Part shown: positions 6,900-15,682 of the stretch, piece by piece
How the letters are laid out: each line of letters begins with the position of its first letter
Position numbering within the stretch: the stretch's first letter is position 1
NCBI RefSeq assembly: GCF_000720635.1
Contig: NZ_JOCF01000008.1
Coordinates: 1-64,000, forward strand
From: Streptomyces sp. NRRL WC-3742
GTDB lineage: Bacteria; Actinomycetota; Actinomycetes; Streptomycetales; Streptomycetaceae
Direction of reading: 5' to 3'
DNA: 64,000 nt
Notes under the pieces: generated by a model
What the model was told of the DNA's origin: nothing
Databases searched by the model: none
Seen by the model: only the letters and a program-made list of their open reading frames with translations
Position numbers and translations under genes: made by a program

Positions 6900-7667
6900 A
6901 TGCCGATTTACCGCCACACGGCCGTCCGCCACGAACCCGTCGCCCCGACCCGCGCCCAGCGGCTCGCGCCCGGGACCGGGATCGACGCCCACCGGCACGA
7001 GGACCACCAGATCGCCTACGCCGCGCGGGGCGTGCTCGCGATCACCACCGACGCCGGCTCTTGGGTCGCGCCGGGCAACCGTGCCATCTGGGTCCCGGCG
7101 GGGACGGTCCACGCCCACCAGGCGCACGGCACCCTCGAGCTGCACCTCGTCGGGCTGCCCGCCGCCGAGAACCCGCTGGGCCTCGACCGGCCGACCGTCC
7201 TCGCCGTGGGCCCGCTGCTGCGCGAGCTGATCGTCGCCTACACCCACGCGCCCGAGGACGACTCCCCCGAGCGCGCCCGGCTGCGCGCCGTGCTCCTCGA
7301 CCAGCTGCGGGCCTCCCCGCAGCAGCCCCTCCACCTGCCGACGCCCTCGGCCCCGCTGCTCCGGTCCGTCTGCGCCCTGCTGCACGCCGACCCGGCGGAC
7401 CACCGCACCCTCGCCGAACTCGGCCGCACGGTCGGGGCCGGCGAGCGCACACTGTCGCGACTGTTCCGCACCGACCTCGGGATGACGTTCCCGCAGTGGC
7501 GCACCCAGCTGCGGCTGCACCACGCGCTGGTCCTGCTCGCCGAGGGCGAGCCGGTGACGGCCGTCGCCCACCGCTGCGGCTGGGCCTCGGCCAGCGCGTT
7601 CATCGACGTCTTCCGCCGCACCTTCGGCCACACGCCCGGGCACCGCGCGGACCGCTCGGACCGCTGA
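6900..7667 (+). CDS. AraC-family transcriptional regulator with cupin sensor domain
   Basis: A 255-aa regulator. The N-terminal AraC-type cupin (about residues 15-85; HRHEDHQIAYAARG and VPAGTVHAHQAHG) provides ligand sensing. The C-terminal tandem HTH domain (about 160-250) has TLAELGRTVGAGERTLSRLF and a second helix pair ending in FGHTPGH. It lies divergent from the Fsr-like transporter and is the likely regulator of that gene and of itself through the intervening spacer. The ATG at 6900 is chosen because the protein then starts at the family-typical position; the ribosome site is weak. Confidence 0.85.
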   Translation: MPIYRHTAVRHEPVAPTRAQRLAPGTGIDAHRHEDHQIAYAARGVLAITTDAGSWVAPGNRAIWVPAGTVHAHQAHGTLELHLVGLPAAENPLGLDRPTVLAVGPLLRELIVAYTHAPEDDSPERARLRAVLLDQLRASPQQPLHLPTPSAPLLRSVCALLHADPADHRTLAELGRTVGAGERTLSRLFRTDLGMTFPQWRTQLRLHHALVLLAEGEPVTAVAHRCGWASASAFIDVFRRTFGHTPGHRADRSDR

Positions 7668-7798
7668 CGAGGGCGCCACTGACGAGGGCACCGCCGACGA
7701 TCGTCCCGCGCACCCGGGCCGGCGCCACGAGCGGCACTCCGGCCCCGCGCGACCCGGAAACCACTCCCGTTGTCGGCGGCAGGTGGCAGGCTGGGGGC

Positions 7799-8542
7799 AT
7801 GTGCGGCCGCTTCGTCTCCACGACCACGCCCCAGGACCTCGTCTCGCTGCTCGGTGAGCTGCGATGGGACGCGGCCGAGACCCTCGCGCCCAGCTGGAAC
7901 GTGGCGCCCACCGACCCGGTGCCCGCCGTGCTGGAGCGCGTCGACCCGTCGACCGGTGAGCTGGTGCGCCGGCTGCGGCCGCTGCGCTGGGGCCTGGTCC
8001 CGTCCTGGTCGAAGGACCGCTCCGGCGCCGCCCGGATGATCAACGCCCGCTCGGAGACGGTCGACACCAAGCCCGCCTTCCGCCGGGCCTTCACCGCCCG
8101 GCGCTGCGTCGTCCCGGCGGACGGCTACTTCGAGTGGCGCGAGGTCCCCGCCGAGGCGGGCCGCAAGAAGTACAAGCAGCCCTACTTCCTCAGCACCGAC
8201 GGCCTTCTCCTGATGGCCGGCCTCTACGAGTTCTGGCGCGACGCGACCCTCCCCGAGGACGACCCGCTGGCCTGGCTCGCCACCACCACGATCATCACCA
8301 CGGACGCCACCGACAGCGCCGGTCGCGTCCACGACCGGATGCCGCTGACCGTCGCCCCGGACGACCTCGACGACTGGCTCTCCCCCGCCCACACCGACCC
8401 GGTTGAGCTGCGCCACCTGCTCCGCCGCCCGGCCGGGGGTGACCTCCGGGTGCGCGCCGTCTCACCCGCCGTCAACAGCGTCCGCAACAACGGCCCCGAA
8501 CTGCTCGAGGACGCCCCGGACCCCCTGGGCCTGGCCGACTGA
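7799..8542 (+). CDS. SRAP-domain abasic-site-processing protein (HMCES/YedK family)
   Basis: A 247-aa SOS-response-associated peptidase. Family members use Cys2 to form a stable crosslink with abasic sites in single-stranded DNA and so protect them during replication. Visible are MCGRF at the start (Cys2 is exposed after Met removal), WNVAPTD (catalytic Asn region), NARSETV, GYFEWRE (catalytic Glu) and VHDRMP (catalytic His). Length matches the family. The ATG follows CTGGGGGC. It stands alone, followed by a convergent terminator. Confidence 0.92.
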   Translation: MCGRFVSTTTPQDLVSLLGELRWDAAETLAPSWNVAPTDPVPAVLERVDPSTGELVRRLRPLRWGLVPSWSKDRSGAARMINARSETVDTKPAFRRAFTARRCVVPADGYFEWREVPAEAGRKKYKQPYFLSTDGLLLMAGLYEFWRDATLPEDDPLAWLATTTIITTDATDSAGRVHDRMPLTVAPDDLDDWLSPAHTDPVELRHLLRRPAGGDLRVRAVSPAVNSVRNNGPELLEDAPDPLGLAD

Positions 8543-8558
8543 ACCGTGCCGTCGAGCG

Positions 8559-8603
8559 GCTGAGCCGGTCACACCCCGGGGGCCGGGCGGCCACCGGCTC
8601 AGC
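8559..8603. terminator. convergent terminator hairpin
   Basis: Perfect 11-bp arms GCTGAGCCGGT (8559-8569) and complement (8593-8603) bracket a GC-rich loop. The right arm includes the stop codon of the minus-strand gene at 8599, so the hairpin can serve both convergent genes. Confidence 0.6.
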
Positions 8604-9141
8604 GCTGCCGGATGGTGGCGAAGCCGCAGACCGGATTGCAGAGGGTGACGATCCCGCTGTAGCGGTGGGTGGTGCGGCCGTGGGTGACGCTGTGGACGGT
8701 CAGGTTCTCGCGCAGCGTCGGCTGGTGGCAGCGCGGGCAGGCGGCCTCGATGGGCTTGCCCCAGGGGCGCTTCGGGTCCAGCTTGGTGTAGGCGACCCCC
8801 ATGAAGACGACCATCAGGCCGGCCGTGCCGAAGCCGATGTAGCGCCAGACCTCGCTCGAGGACTCCCGACGGTCGATCATCTCCGAGTACGAGTAGCTGC
8901 CTCCGCCGCTCCTGGAGATGATCCGGCAGACGTTCTGGTGGGTCATCGTCTTGCCGTCGCAGGTGGGCGGGGTGTCCGGGTCCGGGCTTCCGATCACCAG
9001 GGCGACGAAGAGGCCGACCGCGGCGATCACCCCGAGCACGATGATCGTGGTGACGCGGCTGCGTCCGCTGTTGCGATGGTCGCGCTGCTTGACCGCCAGG
9101 TCGATCACGGTCTGGGTCATGTTCCCGCTGCTGTTCGTCAC
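8599..9141 (-). CDS. hypothetical two-TM membrane protein with zinc-ribbon-like C terminus
   Basis: A 180-aa protein of unknown function. It has hydrophobic segments near residues 28-50 (VTTIIVLGVIAAVGLFVALV) and 92-112 (GFGTAGLMVVFMGVAYT). Between them is a polar loop with two Cys, a likely extracytoplasmic disulfide. After the second helix come CPRC and CNPVCG, which could bind zinc. I prefer the GTG at 9141 (GGGGGA 5-6 bases upstream); an ATG seven codons later (9120) is possible. No informative neighbours. Confidence 0.6.
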   Translation of the reverse strand: MTNSSGNMTQTVIDLAVKQRDHRNSGRSRVTTIIVLGVIAAVGLFVALVIGSPDPDTPPTCDGKTMTHQNVCRIISRSGGGSYSYSEMIDRRESSSEVWRYIGFGTAGLMVVFMGVAYTKLDPKRPWGKPIEAACPRCHQPTLRENLTVHSVTHGRTTHRYSGIVTLCNPVCGFATIRQR

Positions 9142-9225
9142 GCGTTTCCCCCGAAGTTCGGTCGTCCGGGCCCGAATGCTCCCATCCGTCAAGAAAGTTG
9201 ACAAGAAATCAACACCCACACGAAC

Positions 9226-9285
9226 CGATCGTCCCCGAAGCGGTCGTTCGCGGGAAGGTCGTTCGCAGCACGATCGCTCGCGGCG
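9226..9285. repeat. four degenerate 15-bp tandem repeats
   Basis: Successive 15-bp units begin CGATCGTCC, CGGTCGTTC, AGGTCGTTC and CGATCGCTC. They lie just downstream of the stop (9290) of the StyA-like gene and in the upstream region of the small membrane protein. Confidence 0.6.
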
Positions 9286-9289
9286 CGAC

Positions 9290-10558
9290 TCACCGAGCGG
9301 CAGCCGCCGCCGAGGCCAGGAAGTCCGCCGCGCCGCGCGGATCGAGGAACCACTCCCCGAGGTCGGTCGGATCGTCGAAGGCGTTGGCGAAGCGGTCGGC
9401 CACGGCCTGGATCCGGCCGCCCGCGCCGAGGATCTCCAGGACGTGCGGGGGCGGGGGCGCGAGCATCGCGTTGGTCCAGGCGGTGGACGGGCCGGCGGCG
9501 GTGTCCCAGTACCGGTCGAAGGAAGCCTGCATGAAGTCCCGGTCGAAGGGCTTCTCTCCGTGGGCGAGGATCGCCGCCAGGTAGACGGCCGCGCACTTGG
9601 CCGCGTTGTTGGCCCCCTGGCCGGTGATCGGGTCGTTGGTGACGACCACGTCCGCGACACCCAACACCGCTCCTCCGCCCGGCAGTTCGCCGACCGGTCG
9701 ACGCACCACCGGGGTGAAGCGCCCGGCCAGGGTGGCACCGGCGTCGGTGAGTTCGACCCCGCCCCGGGCGCGCTCGTACTCCCACGGGACGTACCTGCGC
9801 ATCAACTCCAGTGTCACCCGCAGGTGTTCGGCCGGGTCGCGCAGCCCGTCGAAGGCGTCGGCGGGGCCACCGGGCAGGGCCTCCCAGAACAGGATGTCGC
9901 ACGGGCCCTCGGCGGTCAGCCCCGGGAGGACGAAGAAGTCCCCGATGCCGGGCACCAGGTTGCAGTTCGCGGCCCGCGCCTCCTGCCCGGCGCGCGGGCC
10001 GAGCCCGTGCACGTAGGCCGCCGCCAGCGCGCGCTGCGGCCGGTCGTACGGACAGCGCTCCTCGTCGCGCGCGAACAGCGACCTGAGCTCGCCCTTCCCG
10101 GTGGCGACGAGCACCAGGTCGTACGAGCTCGCCAGGTGCGCCACGTCCCCGGCACCCACCGGCTGGACGAGGACGCGGCCGCCCCGGTCGGAGAAGGTCT
10201 CCAGCCAGGCGGGCATCTTCAGGCGCTGGTCGACGGACTGCGCGGGGCTGCGCAGCCGCCCCAGCCAGTCGATCGCCGGAGCCCCGGCGCCGGACGCACC
10301 GGACGCCTCGGGCGGCCCTGCGACGGACACGCCGACGCCCGTGATCTGCGGCGCCTCCTCCGACCAGAAGTCCAGCCCGAGCGCGCGTTCGGTGCGCATC
10401 GCGGTGGCGAACATGCACTGGGTGGAGAGCACCCTGCCCCTGCGCACGGCCTCCGGTGAACGGTCGGTCATCACGGTCACGTCGTACCCGTGATGCTGGA
10501 GCCCGAGGGCCAGTTGGAGACCGGCCTGCCCGGCACCGACGATCAGAATCCTGCGCAT
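9290..10558 (-). CDS. StyA-like FAD-dependent monooxygenase
   Basis: A 422-aa flavoprotein of the styrene-monooxygenase oxygenase (StyA) family of group E monooxygenases, which epoxidise or sulfoxidise substrates with reduced FAD. Seen: N-terminal Rossmann motif ILIVGAGQAGLQLALGL, a second nucleotide-site segment YDLVLVATGKGELRSLF, and DPITGQGANNAAKCA near residue 315, the FAD-binding GxG-N region of the family. The middle is more divergent (an Ala/Gly/Ser insertion near residue 85-100). No StyB-type flavin reductase is encoded nearby, so reduced FAD must come from elsewhere. The substrate cannot be inferred. Confidence 0.82.
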   Translation of the reverse strand: MRRILIVGAGQAGLQLALGLQHHGYDVTVMTDRSPEAVRRGRVLSTQCMFATAMRTERALGLDFWSEEAPQITGVGVSVAGPPEASGASGAGAPAIDWLGRLRSPAQSVDQRLKMPAWLETFSDRGGRVLVQPVGAGDVAHLASSYDLVLVATGKGELRSLFARDEERCPYDRPQRALAAAYVHGLGPRAGQEARAANCNLVPGIGDFFVLPGLTAEGPCDILFWEALPGGPADAFDGLRDPAEHLRVTLELMRRYVPWEYERARGGVELTDAGATLAGRFTPVVRRPVGELPGGGAVLGVADVVVTNDPITGQGANNAAKCAAVYLAAILAHGEKPFDRDFMQASFDRYWDTAAGPSTAWTNAMLAPPPPHVLEILGAGGRIQAVADRFANAFDDPTDLGEWFLDPRGAADFLASAAAAAR

Positions 10559-10964
10559 CGTCCCCGCTTTCCTGGTTGTCCGCCCCGGCTCTCCGAGGCG
10601 GGCCCGCCATGCCAGTGGACTGGATACCAGCCCCGGCAGGCCGCGTCCACCGGTACACCCGGTCCCGCGGCGCGCGCCCGCGCCCCCGCGCCGGTCCCCT
10701 CCCCCGACGCGCCGTCCCGCCTCGTCGGCACGGTCGGAACGGTCGGGACGAGGACCGGGCCTCTCAGTCGGTGACCAGGCGCGGTCCGGCGGCGCTCTGC
10801 CCGGCCGGGGCGCCCGAAGGTCGCGGGCGGACGGCGACCGGGCCGCCGCCATCCAAGCGCCCGGCCCACCACAAGTCGAGGACTGCACGGGCGCCGTGGC
10901 GTGTCGGGGTCGACCGGCGGCCCGAGGGCGTGCACGTCATTGCCGCGCACGCCGCCAAGGGTGC
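10559..10964. other. intergenic stretch without a recognisable gene
   Basis: About 400 bp between two minus-strand genes. It is very GC-rich, with a short repeat ACGGTCGGAACGGTCGGGAC near 10730-10750. A short minus-strand open frame (10764-10958) has no recognisable domain and I do not call it. Confidence 0.5.
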
Positions 10965-11804
10965 TCAGGCACCGGCCGGTACGAGGGTGCGCGCCAGCCG
11001 GTGCAGGGCGCGCTCGGAGTCGGAGTCGGGCTCGGCCGTGTAGACGGGGATCAGCAGGTCCGGGTAGTCCGCGAGGTTCAGCACCGACACCGACAGCCGC
11101 AGCGGCCCGCCGGCCCTCGGGCAGAGCAGCTGCAGTGTCGCATGGCGGTCCTCCTGCACCACGTGCTCGCTCCAGAGCCGCCTGAACTCCGGGCTGTGCT
11201 CCCGCAGTTCGGCGATCTCCTGCGCGAGCGCCGCGTCGCGCGGCCGCTTGCCGACCTCGCTGCGCAGCAGGCCGACGGTCTCGCGCGCCTTGCCCTCCCA
11301 GTCGACGTAGAGCCGCCGCACCCGCGGGTCGGTGAACACGAGCCGGCCGATGGTGCGTTCCTCGGGACTCAGCCGCCCGAAGTCGAGGAAGACGGCGGTC
11401 GCGAGCCGGTTCCAGGCGAGGATCGCGCCGCCGGCGCCGACCACGTAGGCGGGGGTGAGGGCCATCGAGTCCAGCACCGACTGCAGGCCCCGCCATCGCT
11501 CCTGCGGAAGACCGGTGTCCTCGGCGTCGGAGGGCCGCGCGAGGGTGCGCAGGTAGCGGCGCTCCCCCGCGCTGAGCCGCAGGGCGTCGGCGACCGCGTC
11601 GAGGACGCCGTCGGAGACGCAGGAGGCCCGTCCGCGCTCCAGCCGGGTGTAGTGCTCCACGCTCATCGCCGCGAGGCCCGCGACCTCCTCCCGGCGCAGT
11701 CCCCTGACCTTGCGGACGCCGTGCACGGGGAGCCCGACCTCCTCGGGGCGCAGCCTGGCGCGCCGGGACATCAGGAAGTCGCGGAGGGTTTCGACCTGAT
11801 CCAT
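10965..11804 (-). CDS. XRE/helix-turn-helix regulator with MmyB-like ligand domain
   Basis: A 279-aa cytosolic regulator. The N-terminal HTH_31 domain (about residues 10-85; VRKVRGLRREEVAGLAAMSV and HYTRLERGR) is followed by the MmyB-like domain (about 105-270), which in this family binds a fatty-acid-like ligand and contains the typical NRLATAVF and RDAALAQEIAEL segments. This is a very common Streptomyces family, often beside the oxidoreductase it controls. Here the downstream co-directional neighbour is the StyA-like monooxygenase, a possible target, though 400 bp separate them. Confidence 0.88.
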   Translation of the reverse strand: MDQVETLRDFLMSRRARLRPEEVGLPVHGVRKVRGLRREEVAGLAAMSVEHYTRLERGRASCVSDGVLDAVADALRLSAGERRYLRTLARPSDAEDTGLPQERWRGLQSVLDSMALTPAYVVGAGGAILAWNRLATAVFLDFGRLSPEERTIGRLVFTDPRVRRLYVDWEGKARETVGLLRSEVGKRPRDAALAQEIAELREHSPEFRRLWSEHVVQEDRHATLQLLCPRAGGPLRLSVSVLNLADYPDLLIPVYTAEPDSDSERALHRLARTLVPAGA

Positions 11805-12137
11805 GCCCACGATTGTTTCCGCACCGTCGACCACGGTCCATACCTCCCGGGAAGGACCACCCCTCATCTCCAGGTCAGATCCCGACCTGTCTGACACTCC
11901 GTCATCAGGATGATGCTCGTTGCCGAAGCGCCGCCGGCGGCCCGTACCCCTGGACCGGCCGCCGGCGGTTTCACGTCCGTCACCCGCCCCGCTCGGGCCC
12001 GGGTGAAAGGCCCCCGTAAAAGCCCTGTCCCACCGGCCCGCCCGCGCGCATACTGTGCTGCGCGGCTCGCCGCCCGCGCGACAGGGCCAGTCCGGTCCCG
12101 GCGGGGCTGCGCCGCGTACGGGGGAGGCCGAACGACC
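11805..12137. other. divergent intergenic region
   Basis: About 330 bp between the XRE regulator and the SPFH gene, presumably holding both promoters. An interrupted ATGATG/CATCA segment is present near 11900. No gene or clear operator is visible. Confidence 0.4.
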
Positions 12138-12941
12138 ATGGCAGCGCTCGTGATCGTCGTCGTGCTGGTGCTGTTCCTGCTGTCCACCGGGGTGAGGGTG
12201 GTGCAGCAGTACGAGCGGGGCGTGGTGTTCCGGCTCGGCCGGGTGCGCGGGAAGGTCCGCGAGCCGGGGATCACCCTGCTGGTGCCGGTGATCGACAGGA
12301 TGCGCAAGGTGAACGTCCAGGTCATCACCATGCCGGTGCCGGCGCAGGAGGGCATCACCAAGGACAACGTCTCGGTGAGCGTCGACGCGGTGCTCTACTT
12401 CCGGGTGAACGACCCGATCCGGGCCACCGTGGACGTGCAGAACTACAGCTTCGCGATGCTGCAGGTCGCCCAGACCTCGCTGCGCTCGATCATCGGCAAG
12501 AGCGAGCTGGACGACCTGCTCTCCGGCCGGGAGAACCTCCACCAGGGCCTGGAGGTGATGTTGGAGAGCCCGGCGACCGGCTGGGGCGTGCACATCGACC
12601 GGGTGGAGATCAAGGACGTCAGTCTGCCGGACTCGATGAAGCGCTCGATGGCCCGCCAGGCCGAGGCCGACCGGGAGCGCCGGGCCCGGATCATCACCGC
12701 GGACGGCGAGTTCCAGGCCGCCTCGAAGCTCGCCGAGGCGGCGACGAGGATGGCCGAGACCCCGGCGGCGATGCAGTTGCGGCTGCTCCAGACGGTGGTG
12801 GAGGTGGCGGCGGAGAAGAACTCCACGCTGGTGCTGCCGTTCCCGGTGGAGCTGCTGCGCTTCTTCGAGGCCGCGGCCACCCGCGTCACGGACGGCGCGG
12901 CCGGGGGCGCCACCGCGGACACCGCCGACCCGCGTCCGTAA
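12138..12941 (+). CDS. SPFH/Band 7 (stomatin-like) membrane protein
   Basis: A 267-aa stomatin/prohibitin-type scaffold of membrane microdomains. It has one N-terminal membrane segment (VIVVVLVLFLLSTGVRVV), then the SPFH domain (about residues 22-185) with VVQQYERGVVFRLGRVRG and the conserved PGITLLVPVIDRM. A coiled-coil-prone region rich in Ala/Glu/Arg (RQAEADRERRARIITADGE) follows, then LPFPVELLRFF and a polar tail. No NfeD partner gene is adjacent. The ATG follows GGGGAGG at 11-base spacing. Confidence 0.88.
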   Translation: MAALVIVVVLVLFLLSTGVRVVQQYERGVVFRLGRVRGKVREPGITLLVPVIDRMRKVNVQVITMPVPAQEGITKDNVSVSVDAVLYFRVNDPIRATVDVQNYSFAMLQVAQTSLRSIIGKSELDDLLSGRENLHQGLEVMLESPATGWGVHIDRVEIKDVSLPDSMKRSMARQAEADRERRARIITADGEFQAASKLAEAATRMAETPAAMQLRLLQTVVEVAAEKNSTLVLPFPVELLRFFEAAATRVTDGAAGGATADTADPRP

Positions 12942-13068
12942 AGCCCCCACTCCATAGGCCCTCTCTATGGCCCCATAGACCGGTGCCCCCTACACCCCCG
13001 CCCGTCCTCCGGGTTTGCTGCGCAGGTATAGTCCATTACCCGTTGCGCCAGCCCGGAGGACCGTTCAC

Positions 13069-14433
13069 ATGCACCGCCCGATCAGGGTCGCGATCGTCGG
13101 AGCCGGCCCCGCCGGCATCTACGCCGCCGACGCCCTGCTGAAGTCCGACGCCGCCCAGAACCCCGGGGTCTCGATCGACCTCTTCGAGCGGATGCCCGCG
13201 CCCTTCGGCCTGATCCGCTACGGCGTCGCGCCCGACCACCCCCGGATCAAGGGCATCGTGACGGCCCTGCACCAGGTGATCGACAAGCCCCAGGTCCGCC
13301 TCTTCGGCAACGTCGACTACCCGACCGACCTCGCCCTGGACGACCTCCACCGCTTCTACGACGCCGTGGTGTTCTCCACCGGCGCGATGGCCGACCGCGC
13401 CCTCGGCATCCCCGGCATCGAACTGGACGGCTCCTACGGCGCCGCCGACTTCGTCTCCTGGTACGACGGCCACCCGGACGTGCCGCGCACCTGGCCGCTG
13501 GAGGCCGAGAAGGTCGCCGTCCTCGGCGTCGGCAACGTCGCCCTGGACGTCGCCCGCGTGCTCGCCAAGACCGCCGACGAGCTGCTTCCCACCGAGATCC
13601 CGCCGAACGTGTACGAGGGCCTCAAGGCCAACCGTGCCGTCGAGGTGCACGTCTTCGGCCGCCGCGGCCCGGCGCAGGCCAAGTTCAGCCCGATGGAGCT
13701 GCGCGAGCTGGACCACTCGCCGAACATCGAGGTGATCGTCAACCCCGAGGACATCGAGTACGACGACGGCTCGATCGCCGAGCGCCGCGCGGTCAAGCAC
13801 GTCGACCTGGTCGCCTCGACCATCGAGAACTGGGCGATCCGCGACGTCGGCGACCGCCCGCACCGCGTCCACCTGCACTTCTTCGAGTCCCCGACCGAGG
13901 TGCTGGGCGAGGACGGCAAGGTCGTGGGCCTGCGTACCGAGCGCACCGAGCTGGACGGCACCGGCAACGTGCGCGGCACCGGCCGCTTCACCGACTGGGA
14001 CGTGCAGTCCGTCTACCGGGCGGTCGGCTACTACTCGGACGAGCTGCCGAAGCTCCCCTTCGACCCGATCTCGGGCACCGTCCCGCACGAGGCCGGCCGC
14101 GTCCTGGACGGCGACGGCTCGCACCGCGCCGCCACCTACGTCACCGGCTGGATCAAGCGCGGCCCGGTCGGCCTGATCGGCCACACCAAGGGCGACGCCA
14201 ACGAGACGGTCGCCTGCCTGCTCGACGACCACGCGCAGGGCCGCCTGCCCGGCGCCGTCGAGCCGGACCCGGCCGCCGTCGAGGAGCACCTGCGCGCCCA
14301 GGGCGTGCGGTTCACCACCTGGGACGGCTGGAAGCTGCTCGACGCCCACGAGCGCGCCCTCGGCGCGGCCGAGGACCGCGAGCGGGTCAAGGTCGTCGAG
14401 CGCGAGGAGATGCTGCGCCACAGCGGCGCCTGA
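13069..14433 (+). CDS. fprA: ferredoxin-NADP+ reductase, FprA type
   Basis: A 454-aa flavoenzyme of the adrenodoxin-reductase-like family that passes electrons between NADPH and ferredoxin or P450 partners. It has an FAD site VAIVGAGPAGIYAADALL at the N terminus, the typical MPAPFGLIRYGVAPDHP, an NADP Rossmann motif VAVLGVGNVALDVARVLA near residue 157, and TGWIKRGPVGLIGHTKGDA near the C terminus. Length agrees with mycobacterial FprA. GGAGGA lies 9 bases before the ATG. It could supply CYPs such as the one at 53932, but that link is only an inference. Confidence 0.93.
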   Translation: MHRPIRVAIVGAGPAGIYAADALLKSDAAQNPGVSIDLFERMPAPFGLIRYGVAPDHPRIKGIVTALHQVIDKPQVRLFGNVDYPTDLALDDLHRFYDAVVFSTGAMADRALGIPGIELDGSYGAADFVSWYDGHPDVPRTWPLEAEKVAVLGVGNVALDVARVLAKTADELLPTEIPPNVYEGLKANRAVEVHVFGRRGPAQAKFSPMELRELDHSPNIEVIVNPEDIEYDDGSIAERRAVKHVDLVASTIENWAIRDVGDRPHRVHLHFFESPTEVLGEDGKVVGLRTERTELDGTGNVRGTGRFTDWDVQSVYRAVGYYSDELPKLPFDPISGTVPHEAGRVLDGDGSHRAATYVTGWIKRGPVGLIGHTKGDANETVACLLDDHAQGRLPGAVEPDPAAVEEHLRAQGVRFTTWDGWKLLDAHERALGAAEDRERVKVVEREEMLRHSGA

Positions 14434-14452
14434 GCACCCGATTCATCGCTGG

Positions 14453-14479
14453 GGCCCGGCTCCGAGGAGGAGCCGGGCC
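14453..14479. terminator. bidirectional terminator between fprA and TetR gene
   Basis: Perfect 11-bp stem GGCCCGGCTCC (14453-14463) with its complement (14469-14479) and a 5-base loop, between two convergent stops. Confidence 0.8.
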
Positions 14480-14496
14480 TCAGCGGTACCCGACGC

Positions 14497-15114
14497 TCAG
14501 GGCCGGACGACGGGCAGCAGCACCTCGTCCACGATCGCCTCGGGGTCGACGCCCTCGGTGTCCCCGCCGCACATCTTGATCCGGTAGAGCATCAGCGCCG
14601 GAACCAGGTCGACGACCAGCGGCGTCACCGCGCCGGAGCGGACCTCACCGCGCGCGGCGCCGCGCTCCAGCACCTCGGCGACCATCGCGGTGGTCGGCTG
14701 GACCACCCGCTCCAGCACGATCTCGAGGAAGGCGTGCGCCCGCCGCTGGTCCAGCTCGCCCATGATCGCGCGCACGGCCGCGCCGACCTCGCTGACCATC
14801 GCGGCGCGCAGCCTCTCCACCACCTCCAGCAGGTCGGCCCGCAGCTCCCCGGTGTCCGGGGCCGGCCCGGCGGGCGGCAGACTGGCGCGCAGCGCGTCCC
14901 GGACCAGTTCCTCCTTGCTGGACCAGCGGCGGTACAGCGCCGCCTTGCCGGTCTGCGCGGCGGAGGCGACGCCCTCCATGGTCAACCGCGCGTACCCGTC
15001 GGCGGTGAGCTGCCCGAGGACCGCCTCGTAGATGGCGCTCTCCAGCGCCTCGCCGCGCCGCCGCAGCGGGGCCCCGGCCGCCGGTCCGCACACGGTGCCG
15101 GTCTCTGCGGTCAT
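14497..15114 (-). CDS. TetR/AcrR-family transcriptional regulator
   Basis: A 205-aa TetR-type regulator. The DNA-binding domain spans about residues 20-68 (YARLTMEGVASAAQTGKAAL and YRRWSSKEELV). The C-terminal part (about 85-200) is of the TetR_C_16/C_11 type, with a long helix around DLVPALMLYRIKMCGGD. The ATG at 15114 follows GGAGGA by about 11 bases; a GTG three codons upstream is too close to that site. No divergent target gene is directly adjacent, so its regulon is unknown. Confidence 0.87.
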   Translation of the reverse strand: MTAETGTVCGPAAGAPLRRRGEALESAIYEAVLGQLTADGYARLTMEGVASAAQTGKAALYRRWSSKEELVRDALRASLPPAGPAPDTGELRADLLEVVERLRAAMVSEVGAAVRAIMGELDQRRAHAFLEIVLERVVQPTTAMVAEVLERGAARGEVRSGAVTPLVVDLVPALMLYRIKMCGGDTEGVDPEAIVDEVLLPVVRP

Positions 15115-15457
15115 GCTGCGCACCTTCCTCCGTCCCCGCCCCGCTCCCCCGGGGCACTGTGGATGTCACTGACATCCTCCCACCCCTGGTGGGAGGGGGT
15201 TCCCGGCTCACGCCACCCGATCGCCCCACGCACGCCGGAGACGCGGCGGATCGCGCGCGCCGCGCGTCCCCGCGACCACCACCCGCCGCGCGGTACCGCC
15301 CTGCCCGAGCAGCGCCCGGTGGTGGACGGTGCAACGCGGGCAGTTGCGGCAGGCATCGGGGTTCCGCCGCCATCCCACCGGGTCCGGCCGGGTGGCCGCG
15401 CGGGGCGGGGCGGGTTTGCATGGAGTGGCCCCGCCCCAGCGATCCGGAGGTCGAGCC

Positions 15458-15682
15458 GTGTACGAGATGTGGGCCGAGCACGACCCGGCGGTGTCCCCGC
15501 CGGCCGTGGTGTGGCACGTGGTGGCAAAGGACGACGCGTCCTCGTCCCTGTGCGGGCGGTTCCTGGAACCGTCCCAGCGGGTGATGCCGAGCCTGGACGC
15601 CCCGGCGGCCGGAACTCCCGACCGCTACTGCGATCCCTGCCTGCTCACCGTCCGTTCCGCGATCGCGGCGACCTCCCGCTGA
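15458..15682 (+). CDS. small conserved hypothetical Cys-containing protein
   Basis: A 74-aa protein starting with GTG at 15458, preceded by CCGGAGG 7 bases upstream. It contains SLCGRFL and YCDPC motifs and an otherwise acidic/hydrophobic sequence, reminiscent of short Streptomyces proteins with paired Cys that may bind metal. Its 3' end overlaps the convergent permease gene by 38 bp. Not recognised beyond this; the good ribosome site and codon pattern support it being real. Confidence 0.55.
   Translation: MYEMWAEHDPAVSPPAVVWHVVAKDDASSSLCGRFLEPSQRVMPSLDAPAAGTPDRYCDPCLLTVRSAIAATSR

Noticed and set aside
10764..10958. Short minus-strand frame in the 400-bp spacer after the XRE regulator
   Set aside because: No domain, no ribosome site and no family resemblance; probably chance.
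12952..12972. Small inverted repeat CCATAG/CTATGG after the SPFH gene
   Set aside because: Only a 6-bp stem with moderate loop; too weak to call a terminator with confidence.
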